Source: Mycolicibacterium rutilum
Lineage (GTDB): Bacteria; Actinomycetota; Actinomycetes; Mycobacteriales; Mycobacteriaceae
DNA length: 64,000 nt
Direction: 5' to 3'
NCBI RefSeq assembly: GCF_900108565.1
Contig: NZ_LT629971.1
Location: forward strand, 5,084,001 to 5,148,000
A program made the translations under genes and the position numbers. This document shows positions 50,135 through 57,371 of this stretch, in pieces; position 1 is the first letter of the stretch; each line of letters starts with the position of its first letter. The notes below the pieces were generated by a model. It searched no databases and was not told the origin of the DNA. It saw only the letters and a list, made by a program, of their open reading frames with translations.

Positions 50135-52312
50135 ATGACCGAAGCCGAGACGCAGACCCGCGACAGCGGCACCCAGCCGAACTCCAGGGGCGCGGAGGAC
50201 TCCGGCGATTCGGCACCCGGCGCACCGCCCGCGGCGACCTCCCCCGCGATCGACAACGCCTTGCCCGAGGACCGCTACCTCAACCGCGAACTGAGTTGGC
50301 TCGACTTCAACTCCCGCGTGCTGGCGCTCGCCGCCGACCCGTCGCTGCCGCTGCTGGAACGCGCGAAGTTCCTCGCGATCTTCGCCTCCAACCTCGACGA
50401 GTTCTACATGGTTCGCGTGGCCGGCCTCAAGCGGCGCGACGAGATGGGGTTGTCGGTGCGTTCCGCCGACGGGCTGTCGCCGCGCGAGCAGTTGCGCCGC
50501 ATCAACGAACGCACCCAACACCTCGCCAACCGCCACGCGCACGTGTTCCTCGACTCGGTGCGCCCGGCGCTGGTCGACGAGGGCATCGTGATCGTGACGT
50601 GGGCCGAACTCGACGAGCCGGAGCGCAACCGGTTGTCGACGTACTTCCACGAACAGGTGTTCCCGGTACTGACACCGCTGGCGGTCGACCCGGCCCACCC
50701 GTTCCCGTTCGTCAGCGGCCTGAGCCTCAACCTGGCCATCACCGTCAAACAACCCGAGGACGGCGGCGCCCACTTCGCCCGAATCAAGGTGCCCGACAAC
50801 GTCGAGCGGTTCGTCGAACTCGCGCCGCGGCCCGATGACGCACAGATCGTGCGGTTCCTGCCGATGGAGGAGCTGATCGCGGCGTTTCTGCACGTGTTGT
50901 TCCCCGGACTCGAGATCGTCGAACATCACGCGTTCCGGATCACCCGCAACGCGGATTTCGAGGTCGAAGAGGACCGCGACGAGGACCTGCTGCAGGCGCT
51001 GGAACGCGAACTGGCGCGGCGCCGGTTCGGGTCGCCGGTGCGCCTCGAGGTGTCCGACGACATGACCGAGAGCATGCTCGAACTGCTGCTGCGCGAACTC
51101 GACGTCGCCCCCGGCGATGTCATCGAGGTGCCCGGCCTGTTGGACCTGTCCTCGCTGTGGCAGGTCTACGACCTGGATCGGCCTGCGCTCAAGGACCGTC
51201 CGTTCGTGCCGGCGACACCGCCGGCGTTCGGCGAGCGCGAAACACCCAAGAGCATCTTCTCCACGCTGCGCGACGGTGACGTGCTCGTGCACCACCCCTA
51301 CGATTCGTTCTCCACCACGGTGCAGCGGTTCATCGAACAGGCCGCCGCCGATCCGAACGTGCTGGCGATCAAGCAGACGCTGTACCGCACTTCCGGCGAC
51401 TCGCCAATCGTCAACGCGCTCATCGACGCTGCGGCCGCCGGTAAGCAGGTCGTCGCGCTGGTGGAGATCAAGGCGCGGTTCGACGAGCAGGCCAACATCA
51501 AATGGGCCCGCGCGCTCGAACGTGCGGGGGTGCACGTGGTGTACGGGTTGATCGGGCTCAAGACGCACTGCAAGACCTGCCTGGTGGTGCGCCGGGAGGG
51601 CTCGCTGATCCGCCGCTACTGCCACATCGGCACCGGCAACTACAACCCGAAAACCGCACGGTTGTACGAAGACATCGGGCTGCTGACCGCCGCGCCCGAC
51701 ATCGGCGCCGACCTCACCGACCTGTTCAACTCGCTGACCGGGTACTCCCGCAAGGACTCCTACCGCAACCTGCTGGTCGCGCCGCAGGGTGTGCGGCGCG
51801 GCATCATCGAACGCATCGAACGCGAGATCGCCGCCACGCGCGACGGTGCGGACGGCCGAATCCGGGTCAAGGCCAACGCGTTGGTCGACGAGCAGGTGAT
51901 CGACGCGCTGTATCGCGCGTCGCAGGCCGGCGTTCGGGTCGAGGTGGTCGTGCGGGGTATCTGCGCATTACGGCCGCAGGCCGCCGGCTACTCCGACAAC
52001 ATCGTGGTGCGTTCGATTCTCGGCCGGTTCCTCGAACACTCGCGGATCATTCACTTCCGCGCCATCGACGAGTTCTGGATCGGCAGCGCCGACATGATGC
52101 ACCGTAATCTCGACCGCCGGGTGGAAGTCATGGCCGAGGTGAAAGATCCGCGGTTGAAGCCGCAGCTCGACGAGATCTTCGAATCGGCGATGGATCCCGC
52201 GACCCGATGCTGGGAATTGGGTATGGACGGAAAGTGGACGGCATCGCCGAAGGAGGGGCAGACCGTTCGCGACCACCAGGTGTCGATGATGGAACGCCAC
52301 CGGCAGCCGTGA
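50135..52312 (+). CDS. ppk: Polyphosphate kinase 1
   Basis: PPK1 makes polyphosphate from ATP. The 725-residue protein has all four domains. Catalytic histidine candidates lie in RYCHIGTGNYNPKTARLYED (about 490-509) and in the second phospholipase-D-like half (MMHRNLDRRVEVMAEV). ATP-binding residues are near NRELSWLDFNSRVL (about 48-61). The N-terminal 45 residues are low complexity. MutT1 follows after 9 bases, so the two are co-transcribed. Confidence 0.97.
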   Translation: MTEAETQTRDSGTQPNSRGAEDSGDSAPGAPPAATSPAIDNALPEDRYLNRELSWLDFNSRVLALAADPSLPLLERAKFLAIFASNLDEFYMVRVAGLKRRDEMGLSVRSADGLSPREQLRRINERTQHLANRHAHVFLDSVRPALVDEGIVIVTWAELDEPERNRLSTYFHEQVFPVLTPLAVDPAHPFPFVSGLSLNLAITVKQPEDGGAHFARIKVPDNVERFVELAPRPDDAQIVRFLPMEELIAAFLHVLFPGLEIVEHHAFRITRNADFEVEEDRDEDLLQALERELARRRFGSPVRLEVSDDMTESMLELLLRELDVAPGDVIEVPGLLDLSSLWQVYDLDRPALKDRPFVPATPPAFGERETPKSIFSTLRDGDVLVHHPYDSFSTTVQRFIEQAAADPNVLAIKQTLYRTSGDSPIVNALIDAAAAGKQVVALVEIKARFDEQANIKWARALERAGVHVVYGLIGLKTHCKTCLVVRREGSLIRRYCHIGTGNYNPKTARLYEDIGLLTAAPDIGADLTDLFNSLTGYSRKDSYRNLLVAPQGVRRGIIERIEREIAATRDGADGRIRVKANALVDEQVIDALYRASQAGVRVEVVVRGICALRPQAAGYSDNIVVRSILGRFLEHSRIIHFRAIDEFWIGSADMMHRNLDRRVEVMAEVKDPRLKPQLDEIFESAMDPATRCWELGMDGKWTASPKEGQTVRDHQVSMMERHRQP

Positions 52313-52321
52313 GGAGTTGAG

Positions 52322-53242
52322 GTGTCGAAGGACACATCGAACGGCAGTCCTGCGCCGATCCTCGCCGCGGGCGCCGTGCTGTGGCGGCCCAACCATGACC
52401 TGAATGTGCCGGAAGTAGCGGTCATTCACCGCCCCCGTTACGACGACTGGTCACTGCCCAAGGGGAAAGTGGATCCCGGCGAGACCGAACCCGTGGCCGC
52501 GGTGCGCGAGGTGTGCGAGGAGACCGGGTACGCCGCGCGCCTGGGCCGGCGCCTCACCTCTGTGAGCTATCCCGTCGAGCAGGGCGTCAAGAAGGTGCGC
52601 TACTGGGCGGCCCGCCAGCTGCACGGCGAGTTCAGCCCCAACGACGAGGTCGACGAGCTCAAGTGGTTGCCGGTCGCCGAGGCGGCCAAACAGGTCGACT
52701 ATCCGCACGACCGAAAGGTTCTGCGCCACTTCGTGAAGTATCCGGTCGACACCAAGACGGTGCTGATCGTGCGGCACGGCACGGCGGGCAGCAAGTCCCG
52801 CTACAAGGGCGACGACCGTAAGCGGCCGCTGGACAAGAAGGGCCGCGCGCAGGCCGAGGCGCTCGTCGGGGTGCTGCTGGCGTTCGGCGCCGACACGCTT
52901 TTCGCCGCCGACCGGGTCCGCTGCACAACGACGCTGGCGCCGTTGGCAGATGAATTGAACACGACGATCGCCGCCGACGAGCTGCTGACCGAGGAGGCCT
53001 ACGCCGAACATCGCAAGGCGGCGCGGCAACGGTTCCTGGAGATCGCTGACTCGCCGGGCACACCCGTGATCTGCACGCAGGGCAAGGTGATTCCGGATCT
53101 CATCGGATGGTGGTGCGACCGCGACGGCGTCCGGCCCGACAAGTCACGCAACCGCAAGGGCAGCACGTGGGTGCTGTCGTTGCACGACGGGAAATTGGTG
53201 GCCGCCGATCACATGGGCAGTCCGCTGGCGGTGATGGTCTGA
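52322..53242 (+). CDS. mutT1: MutT1: Nudix plus histidine phosphatase fusion
   Basis: MutT1 hydrolyses 8-oxo-dGTP and related nucleotides and, in mycobacteria, diadenosine polyphosphates. The 306 residues contain an N-terminal Nudix box (GKVDPGETEPVAAVREVCEE, about 43-62, and the following TG) and a C-terminal histidine-phosphatase domain starting VLIVRHGTAG (RHG, about 144-153). This two-domain design is normal for mycobacterial MutT1. The start is a GTG at 52322 with GAGGAG upstream, 9 bases after ppk. Confidence 0.96.
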   Translation: MSKDTSNGSPAPILAAGAVLWRPNHDLNVPEVAVIHRPRYDDWSLPKGKVDPGETEPVAAVREVCEETGYAARLGRRLTSVSYPVEQGVKKVRYWAARQLHGEFSPNDEVDELKWLPVAEAAKQVDYPHDRKVLRHFVKYPVDTKTVLIVRHGTAGSKSRYKGDDRKRPLDKKGRAQAEALVGVLLAFGADTLFAADRVRCTTTLAPLADELNTTIAADELLTEEAYAEHRKAARQRFLEIADSPGTPVICTQGKVIPDLIGWWCDRDGVRPDKSRNRKGSTWVLSLHDGKLVAADHMGSPLAVMV

Positions 53243-53324
53243 CGCCGCCGCGAATGAATCCAAACTGCGGGGGCGAATCAGTCGCCCGGTAGCGGCTTTT
53301 GGCTGACCGAGCCCCGAATGCACA

Positions 53325-53358
53325 AACACGCCGTGGGTCTGGTGACCCACGGCGTGTT
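53325..53358. terminator. Perfect 14-bp hairpin between mutT1 and hupB
   Basis: AACACGCCGTGGGT (53325-53338) pairs perfectly with ACCCACGGCGTGTT (53345-53358) around a 6-base loop. It starts 10 bases past the hupB stop and also lies downstream of mutT1, so it can end both convergent transcripts. The 126-bp gap 53243-53368 holds nothing else. Confidence 0.75.
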
Positions 53359-53368
53359 CGAGTGGAAC

Positions 53369-54001
53369 TTACTTGCGGCCGCGCTTGGCGGGCGCCTTCT
53401 TGGCTGCGCTCTTCTTGGCCGGCGCCTTCTTGGCGGCGGTCTTCTTCGCGGCAGTCTTCTTGGCCGGCGCCTTCTTGGCGGCGGTCTTCTTGGCTGCGCT
53501 CTTCTTGGCCGGCGCCTTCTTGGCGGCGGTCTTCTTCGCGGCAGTCTTCTTGGCCGGCGCCTTCTTGGCGGCGGTCTTCTTGGCTGCGGCCTTCTTCGCC
53601 GGCGCCTTCTTGGCGGCGGTCTTCTTGGCCGCGGACTTCTTCGCCGGCGCCTTCTTGGCCGCCTTACGAGCGGTGCCCGCCGTGACGCCTCGCTTCACTG
53701 CTGGTCCTTCCGCCGGGAGGCGCTGCGCCCCAGAGACAACCGCTTTGAACTGTGCGCCGGGACGGAACGCCGGCACGGACGTGGGCTTCACCCGAACGGT
53801 CTCGCCGGTGCGCGGGTTACGCGCGACACGGGCGGCGCGACGGCGCTGTTCGAAGACGCCGAAGCCGGTGATGGTGACGCTGTCACCCTTGTGAACCGCA
53901 CGCACGATGGTGTCAACGATGTTCTCCACCGCAGCGGTTGCCGACCGACGATCCGAGCCCAACTTCTCCGTGAGTACGTCGATGAGCTCTGCTTTGTTCA
54001 T
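53369..54001 (-). CDS. hupB: Nucleoid protein HupB (HU with H1-like tail)
   Basis: HupB is the mycobacterial HU homologue. Residues 1-90 are the HU domain (MNKAELIDVLTEKLGSDRR; GFGVFEQRRRAARVARNPRT forms the DNA-binding arm). Residues from about 110 form a histone H1-like tail of six 15-residue units, AAKKAPAKKxAAKKT, ending in KRGRK. It compacts DNA and has also been linked to iron and cell-wall functions. The ATG at 54001 has GGAGG upstream; an upstream extension of 32 codons was rejected. The tail is encoded by an exact 90-bp tandem duplication. Confidence 0.97.
   Translation of the reverse strand: MNKAELIDVLTEKLGSDRRSATAAVENIVDTIVRAVHKGDSVTITGFGVFEQRRRAARVARNPRTGETVRVKPTSVPAFRPGAQFKAVVSGAQRLPAEGPAVKRGVTAGTARKAAKKAPAKKSAAKKTAAKKAPAKKAAAKKTAAKKAPAKKTAAKKTAAKKAPAKKSAAKKTAAKKAPAKKTAAKKTAAKKAPAKKSAAKKAPAKRGRK
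53401..53580. repeat. Exact 90-bp tandem duplication inside hupB
   Basis: Bases 53401-53490 and 53491-53580 are identical. Each 90-bp copy encodes two 15-residue tail units of HupB, and further imperfect 45-bp units lie on the gene's 5' side of the tail. Such perfect repeats are prone to slippage in multiples of 45 or 90 bp, all of which keep the frame. Confidence 0.9.
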
Positions 54002-54022
54002 GCATAACCTCCGGAAACCAGT

Positions 54023-54037
54023 GGTCCACTTTGGACC
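54023..54037. promoter_or_regulatory. Palindrome in the hupB leader
   Basis: GGTCCA and TGGACC form a perfect 6-bp inverted repeat around 3 bases. It lies 10-12 bases upstream of the hupB ribosome binding site. It could be an operator or an mRNA hairpin limiting translation. The regulator, if any, is unknown. Confidence 0.4.
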
Positions 54038-54143
54038 GACTAGAGGACACGGTAAACCCATTCCCCATTGATTTCCAAGAGCCACGCGCAGTTTCAAGCG
54101 CAGCTAGCGAACTTTCTTGCCCCCCTTGACCTCCTGAGGGCAC

Positions 54144-54157
54144 CCCCGAAAACGGGG
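54144..54157 (-). terminator. Short hairpin downstream of leuD
   Basis: CCCCG, AAAA, CGGGG on the plus strand gives a perfect 5-bp stem with a four-base loop, 38-51 bases past the leuD stop. It has no T-run. It is a weak candidate end for the leuCD transcript within the 193-bp gap 54002-54194. Confidence 0.3.
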
Positions 54158-54194
54158 TTCCGAGACGGCGATTTCGGCCCGCCGGCGGCCGAAA

Positions 54195-54788
54195 TCAGGC
54201 CGGGAGCGTCCGCGGTTTCCAGTCCGGCCTGGCCGCTTCGTAGGCCGCGATTTCATCGCATTTCCGCAGCGTAAGACCTATATCGTCGAGTCCCTCGAGC
54301 AGCCGCCAGGCGGTGTAGTCGTCAATCCTGAACGGCACCATCACCGTTCCAGCAGAGACCGTTCGATCTTGAAGATTCACAGTGATTTCCAGGCCGGGCT
54401 GCTGCTCGATGAGCTTCCATAAAATTTCTACATCATCTTGCGCGATTTCGGCCGCCAGAAGGCCCGCCTTGCCCGCATTGCCGCGGAAGATGTCGGCGAA
54501 CCGCGACGAGATCACGACCCGGAATCCGAAATCCATGAGCGCCCAGACGGCGTGCTCGCGTGAGGAACCGGTGCCGAAATCTGGCCCGGCGACCAACACC
54601 GAACCCCTGTCGAACGGGGGCAGGTTCAACACGAACGACGGGTCGTTGCGCCAGGCGGCGAACAGACCGTCCTCGAAACCCGTTCGGGTGACGCGCTTCA
54701 GGTAGACCGCCGGGATGATCTGGTCGGTGTCGACATTGGACCGGCGCAGCGGGACACCGATGCCGGTGTGGGTGCGGAAGGGTTCCAT
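54195..54788 (-). CDS. leuD: 3-isopropylmalate dehydratase small subunit
   Basis: LeuD pairs with LeuC to isomerise 2- to 3-isopropylmalate in leucine synthesis. The 197-residue protein has the family swivel-domain motifs NVDTDQIIPAVYLKRV (about 18-33) and GPDFGTGSSREHA (about 69-81). The ATG at 54788 is 11 bases downstream of leuC; in-frame sequence farther upstream lies inside leuC and lacks similarity. Confidence 0.97.
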   Translation of the reverse strand: MEPFRTHTGIGVPLRRSNVDTDQIIPAVYLKRVTRTGFEDGLFAAWRNDPSFVLNLPPFDRGSVLVAGPDFGTGSSREHAVWALMDFGFRVVISSRFADIFRGNAGKAGLLAAEIAQDDVEILWKLIEQQPGLEITVNLQDRTVSAGTVMVPFRIDDYTAWRLLEGLDDIGLTLRKCDEIAAYEAARPDWKPRTLPA

Positions 54789-54799
54789 GAGCTTTCTCC

Positions 54800-56254
54800 T
54801 CAGGCGGTCAGGTCGGCGGGCGAGGACAGCGTGCCGCGAACGGCGGTGGCGGCGGCGACGGCCGGCGACACCAGATGCGTACGGCCGCCCTTGCCTTGCC
54901 TGCCCTCGAAATTGCGGTTGGACGTCGACGCGCAACGCTGCCCGGGCGACAGCTGATCTGGATTCATCCCAAGGCACATCGAGCATCCGGCCTGCCGCCA
55001 TTCGGCGCCTGCCGCCGTGAAGATCTCACCGAGGCCCTCGGATTCGGCCTGGGCTCGGACCCGCATGGATCCCGGCACGATCAGCATCCGGACGCCGTCG
55101 GCGACCTTGCGCCCCTGCAGCACGTCGGCCACGACGCGCAGATCCTCGATTCGGCCGTTGGTGCACGAACCGACGAACACGGTGTCGACGGTGATGTCCC
55201 GCATCGCCGTACCCGGACGAAGGTCCATGTATGCCAGGGCCTTTTCGGCGGCCTGGCGCTCTCCGTCGTCGAACATCAATTCGGGGTCGGGCACCGAATC
55301 CGCCAGCGGCACGCCCTGACCGGGGTTGGTGCCCCACGTCACGAACGGGCTGAGGGAGGCGGCGTCGAGGTAGACCTCGGTGTCGAATTCGGCTCCCTCA
55401 TCGGTGCGCAACCGCCGCCAGGCGGCGACGGCCTCGTCCCACTGCGCGCCCTGCGGGGCATGCGGACGGCCGCGCAGAAACTCGAACGTGGTGTCGTCGG
55501 GCGCGACCATCCCGGCACGCGCCCCCGCCTCGATGCTCATGTTGCAGATCGTCATCCGGCCTTCCATCGACAGGGATTCGATGGCGCTACCCCGGTATTC
55601 GATGACGTGGCCCTGTCCCCCGCCGGTACCGATCTTCGCGATCACCGCGAGGATGATGTCCTTGGCGCTGACCCCGGGCGGCAATTCACCGTCGACGTTG
55701 ACCGCCATCGTCTTGAACGGGCGCAACGACAACGTCTGCGTCGCGAGCACATGCTCGACCTCCGAGGTGCCGATCCCCATCGCCAGCGCACCGAACGCGC
55801 CGTGGGTCGAGGTGTGGCTGTCACCGCACACGACCGTCATACCGGGCTGGGTCAGTCCGAGTTGCGGACCGATGATGTGCACGATGCCTTGTTCGGCATC
55901 GCCCATCGGATGCAGCCGGATGCCGAACTCCTCACAGTTGCGTCGCAGGGTTTCGACCTGAGTGCGCGACACCGGATCGGCGATCGGCTTGTCGATGTCG
56001 ATCGTCGGCACGTTGTGGTCCTCGGTGGCGATCGTCAGATCCGGCCGCCGCACCGGACGCCCGGCCAACCGCAGTCCGTCGAACGCCTGCGGACTGGTCA
56101 CCTCGTGCACGAGATGCAGATCGATGTAGATCAAGTCGGGCTCGCGGGCCGACCCCTCGCCGGCACCCGGGACGACGACATGGTCGGCCCACACCTTCTC
56201 GGCCATGGTGCGCGGCTTGTTGTCGCGGACTGCGCTGGACACATCGCTGGACAT
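54800..56254 (-). CDS. leuC: 3-isopropylmalate dehydratase large subunit
   Basis: The large, iron-sulphur subunit of isopropylmalate isomerase. The 484-residue protein has the cluster cysteines in FVGSCTNGRIEDL and in CSMCLGMNPDQ, plus HEVTSPQAFDGLR and the active-site CGDSHTSTHGAFGA. I start it at the ATG 56254; a GTG 6 bases upstream is equally readable. There is no ribosome binding site, so the message may be leaderless. It is divergent from an IclR regulator across 38 bases and forms an operon with leuD. Confidence 0.96.
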   Translation of the reverse strand: MSSDVSSAVRDNKPRTMAEKVWADHVVVPGAGEGSAREPDLIYIDLHLVHEVTSPQAFDGLRLAGRPVRRPDLTIATEDHNVPTIDIDKPIADPVSRTQVETLRRNCEEFGIRLHPMGDAEQGIVHIIGPQLGLTQPGMTVVCGDSHTSTHGAFGALAMGIGTSEVEHVLATQTLSLRPFKTMAVNVDGELPPGVSAKDIILAVIAKIGTGGGQGHVIEYRGSAIESLSMEGRMTICNMSIEAGARAGMVAPDDTTFEFLRGRPHAPQGAQWDEAVAAWRRLRTDEGAEFDTEVYLDAASLSPFVTWGTNPGQGVPLADSVPDPELMFDDGERQAAEKALAYMDLRPGTAMRDITVDTVFVGSCTNGRIEDLRVVADVLQGRKVADGVRMLIVPGSMRVRAQAESEGLGEIFTAAGAEWRQAGCSMCLGMNPDQLSPGQRCASTSNRNFEGRQGKGGRTHLVSPAVAAATAVRGTLSSPADLTA

Positions 56255-56259
56255 TCGCA

Positions 56260-56301
56260 CTATCTCACAATCTGGGACGCTAGTATCTCCTTATGAGACA
56301 G
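56260..56301. promoter_or_regulatory. Candidate IclR operator between leuC and its regulator
   Basis: CTATCTCA (56260-56267) is repeated inverted as TGAGACAG (56294-56301), 7 of 8 bases, and TATCTC recurs at 56284-56289. The repeats cover both start regions in the 38-bp divergent gap. TAGTAT at 56281-56286 looks like a -10 for a leaderless IclR-gene transcript. Binding by the adjacent regulator, giving control of leuCD and itself, is the simplest reading. Confidence 0.5.
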
Positions 56302-56994
56302 GATAGCGGCATCGGCGTTCTGGACAAAGCCGTGGGCGTGCTGCACGCGGTCGCCGACTCTCCCTGCGGGCTGGCCGAACTGTGCGAGCGCACCGGGCTG
56401 GCGCGCGCGACCGCGCACCGGCTGGCGGCGGGGCTGGAAGTCCACCGCCTGCTCACCCGAAACGGCGACGGCCGCTGGCGGCTGGGGCCGGCGGTGACCG
56501 AACTCGCCGGCCACGTCAACGATCCGTTGGTGGCCGCGGGTGCGGTGGTACTGCCCCGGCTGCGGGAGCTCACCGGTGAGAGCGTGCAGCTCTACCGCCG
56601 GGAAGGGACGTCGCGGGTCTGCGTCGCGGCGCTGGAACCACCGGCCGGGCTGCGCGATACCGTGCCCGTCGGCACGCGGCTGCCGATGACGGCCGGGTCG
56701 GGCGCCAAAGTCCTGCTGGCATATGCGGACCCGGCCACCCAGGAGGCGGTGCTGCCGACGGCCAAGTTCACCGACCGCACACTGGCAGAGGTCCGCAAAC
56801 GCGGCTGGGCGCAGAGCGCCGCCGAACGCGAACCGGGTGTGGCCAGCGTCTCGGCGCCGGTGCGCGACGGCCGCGGGACCGTGATCGCCGCGGTGTCGGT
56901 GTCGGGCCCGATCGACCGGATGGGCCGACGGCCGGGCGCGCGGTGGGCGGCCGACCTGCTGGCCGCGGCGGAGGCGCTGACCCGGCGGTTGTAG
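56293..56994 (+). CDS. IclR-family regulator of leuCD (Rv2989-like)
   Basis: The 233-residue protein has an N-terminal winged helix (GVLDKAVGVLHAVADSPCG, then LARATAHRLAAGLEVHRLL, about 30-48). The C-terminal effector-binding domain has LYRREGTSRVCVAALEPP and SVSAPVRDGRGTVIAAVSVS. Its divergent position to leuCD matches Rv2989 and the corynebacterial leucine/tryptophan regulator LtbR, so control of leuCD is likely. It has no ribosome binding site at the ATG; a -10-like TAGTAT ends 7 bases before it. Confidence 0.92.
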   Translation: MRQDSGIGVLDKAVGVLHAVADSPCGLAELCERTGLARATAHRLAAGLEVHRLLTRNGDGRWRLGPAVTELAGHVNDPLVAAGAVVLPRLRELTGESVQLYRREGTSRVCVAALEPPAGLRDTVPVGTRLPMTAGSGAKVLLAYADPATQEAVLPTAKFTDRTLAEVRKRGWAQSAAEREPGVASVSAPVRDGRGTVIAAVSVSGPIDRMGRRPGARWAADLLAAAEALTRRL

Positions 56995-57002
56995 AAACGA
57001 CT

Positions 57003-57031
57003 CGAGACTGCGCGATCTGTGCGCAGTCTCG
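57003..57031. terminator. Perfect 11-bp hairpin after the tRNA-Glu and IclR genes
   Basis: CGAGACTGCGC and GCGCAGTCTCG pair perfectly around a 7-base loop. It lies 9 bases past the IclR stop on the plus strand and about 14 bases past tRNA-Glu on the minus strand, so it can end both transcripts. Confidence 0.7.
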
Positions 57032-57044
57032 TGGCGACCGGTGG

Positions 57045-57117
57045 TACCCCCGATGGGATTCGAACCCACGCTACCGCCGTGAGAGGGCGGCGTCCTAGGC
57101 CGCTAGACGACGGGGGC
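57045..57117 (-). tRNA. tRNA-Glu (CTC)
   Basis: The minus strand folds as a 73-base cloverleaf. The acceptor stem is GCCCCCG/CGGGGGT with a terminal G-U pair. The anticodon stem CCGCC/GGCGG holds the loop CTCTCAC, anticodon CTC, and the T arm contains GGTTCGAATCC. CCA is encoded directly after the discriminator A. It lies 65 bases downstream of tRNA-Gln on the same strand. Confidence 0.95.
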
Positions 57118-57182
57118 TAGAACTGTTTTCCGGATGGCCAGCATATCTCAGGGAGATTTGTCGGCCTAATCGCGGTGGTTGG

Positions 57183-57254
57183 CTGGGGTACCAGGACTCG
57201 AACCTAGAATGGCTGAACCAGAATCAGCTGTGTTGCCAATTACACCATACCCCA
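57183..57254 (-). tRNA. tRNA-Gln (CTG)
   Basis: The minus strand folds as a 72-base cloverleaf. The acceptor stem is TGGGGTA/TACCCCA, and the anticodon stem GCTGA/TCAGC holds the loop TTCTGGT, anticodon CTG. The T arm is GGTTCGAGTCC, the discriminator base is G, and an encoded CCA follows. It lies 117 bases downstream of gltX on the same strand. Confidence 0.95.
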
Positions 57255-57371
57255 TTGGCGACCCGTAACCGCTGGTCACGGACCTTTTTCGGCCTTCTCA
57301 CCCGGCGAGTGGATCCCGTCGCGTGTTGTGTGGGCCGACGTGCAGACTACCAAAGATTCGCGGGCCGATTT

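Noticed and set aside
49940..51625. 561-codon minus-strand open frame opposite ppk
   Set aside because: Antisense to clear PPK1 domains; composition typical of a shadow frame.
53401..53650. Possible CRISPR-like array
   Set aside because: The repeats are directly adjacent with no spacers and encode the HupB tail; no cas genes are in the window.
53318..54007. Leucine/glycine-rich repetitive open frame opposite hupB
   Set aside because: The repeats are the complement of the HupB lysine/alanine tail, not an independent repeat protein.
57045..57254. tRNA genes as a possible integration (att) site
   Set aside because: No integrase, no duplicated tRNA 3' end and no foreign gene block is visible on either side.
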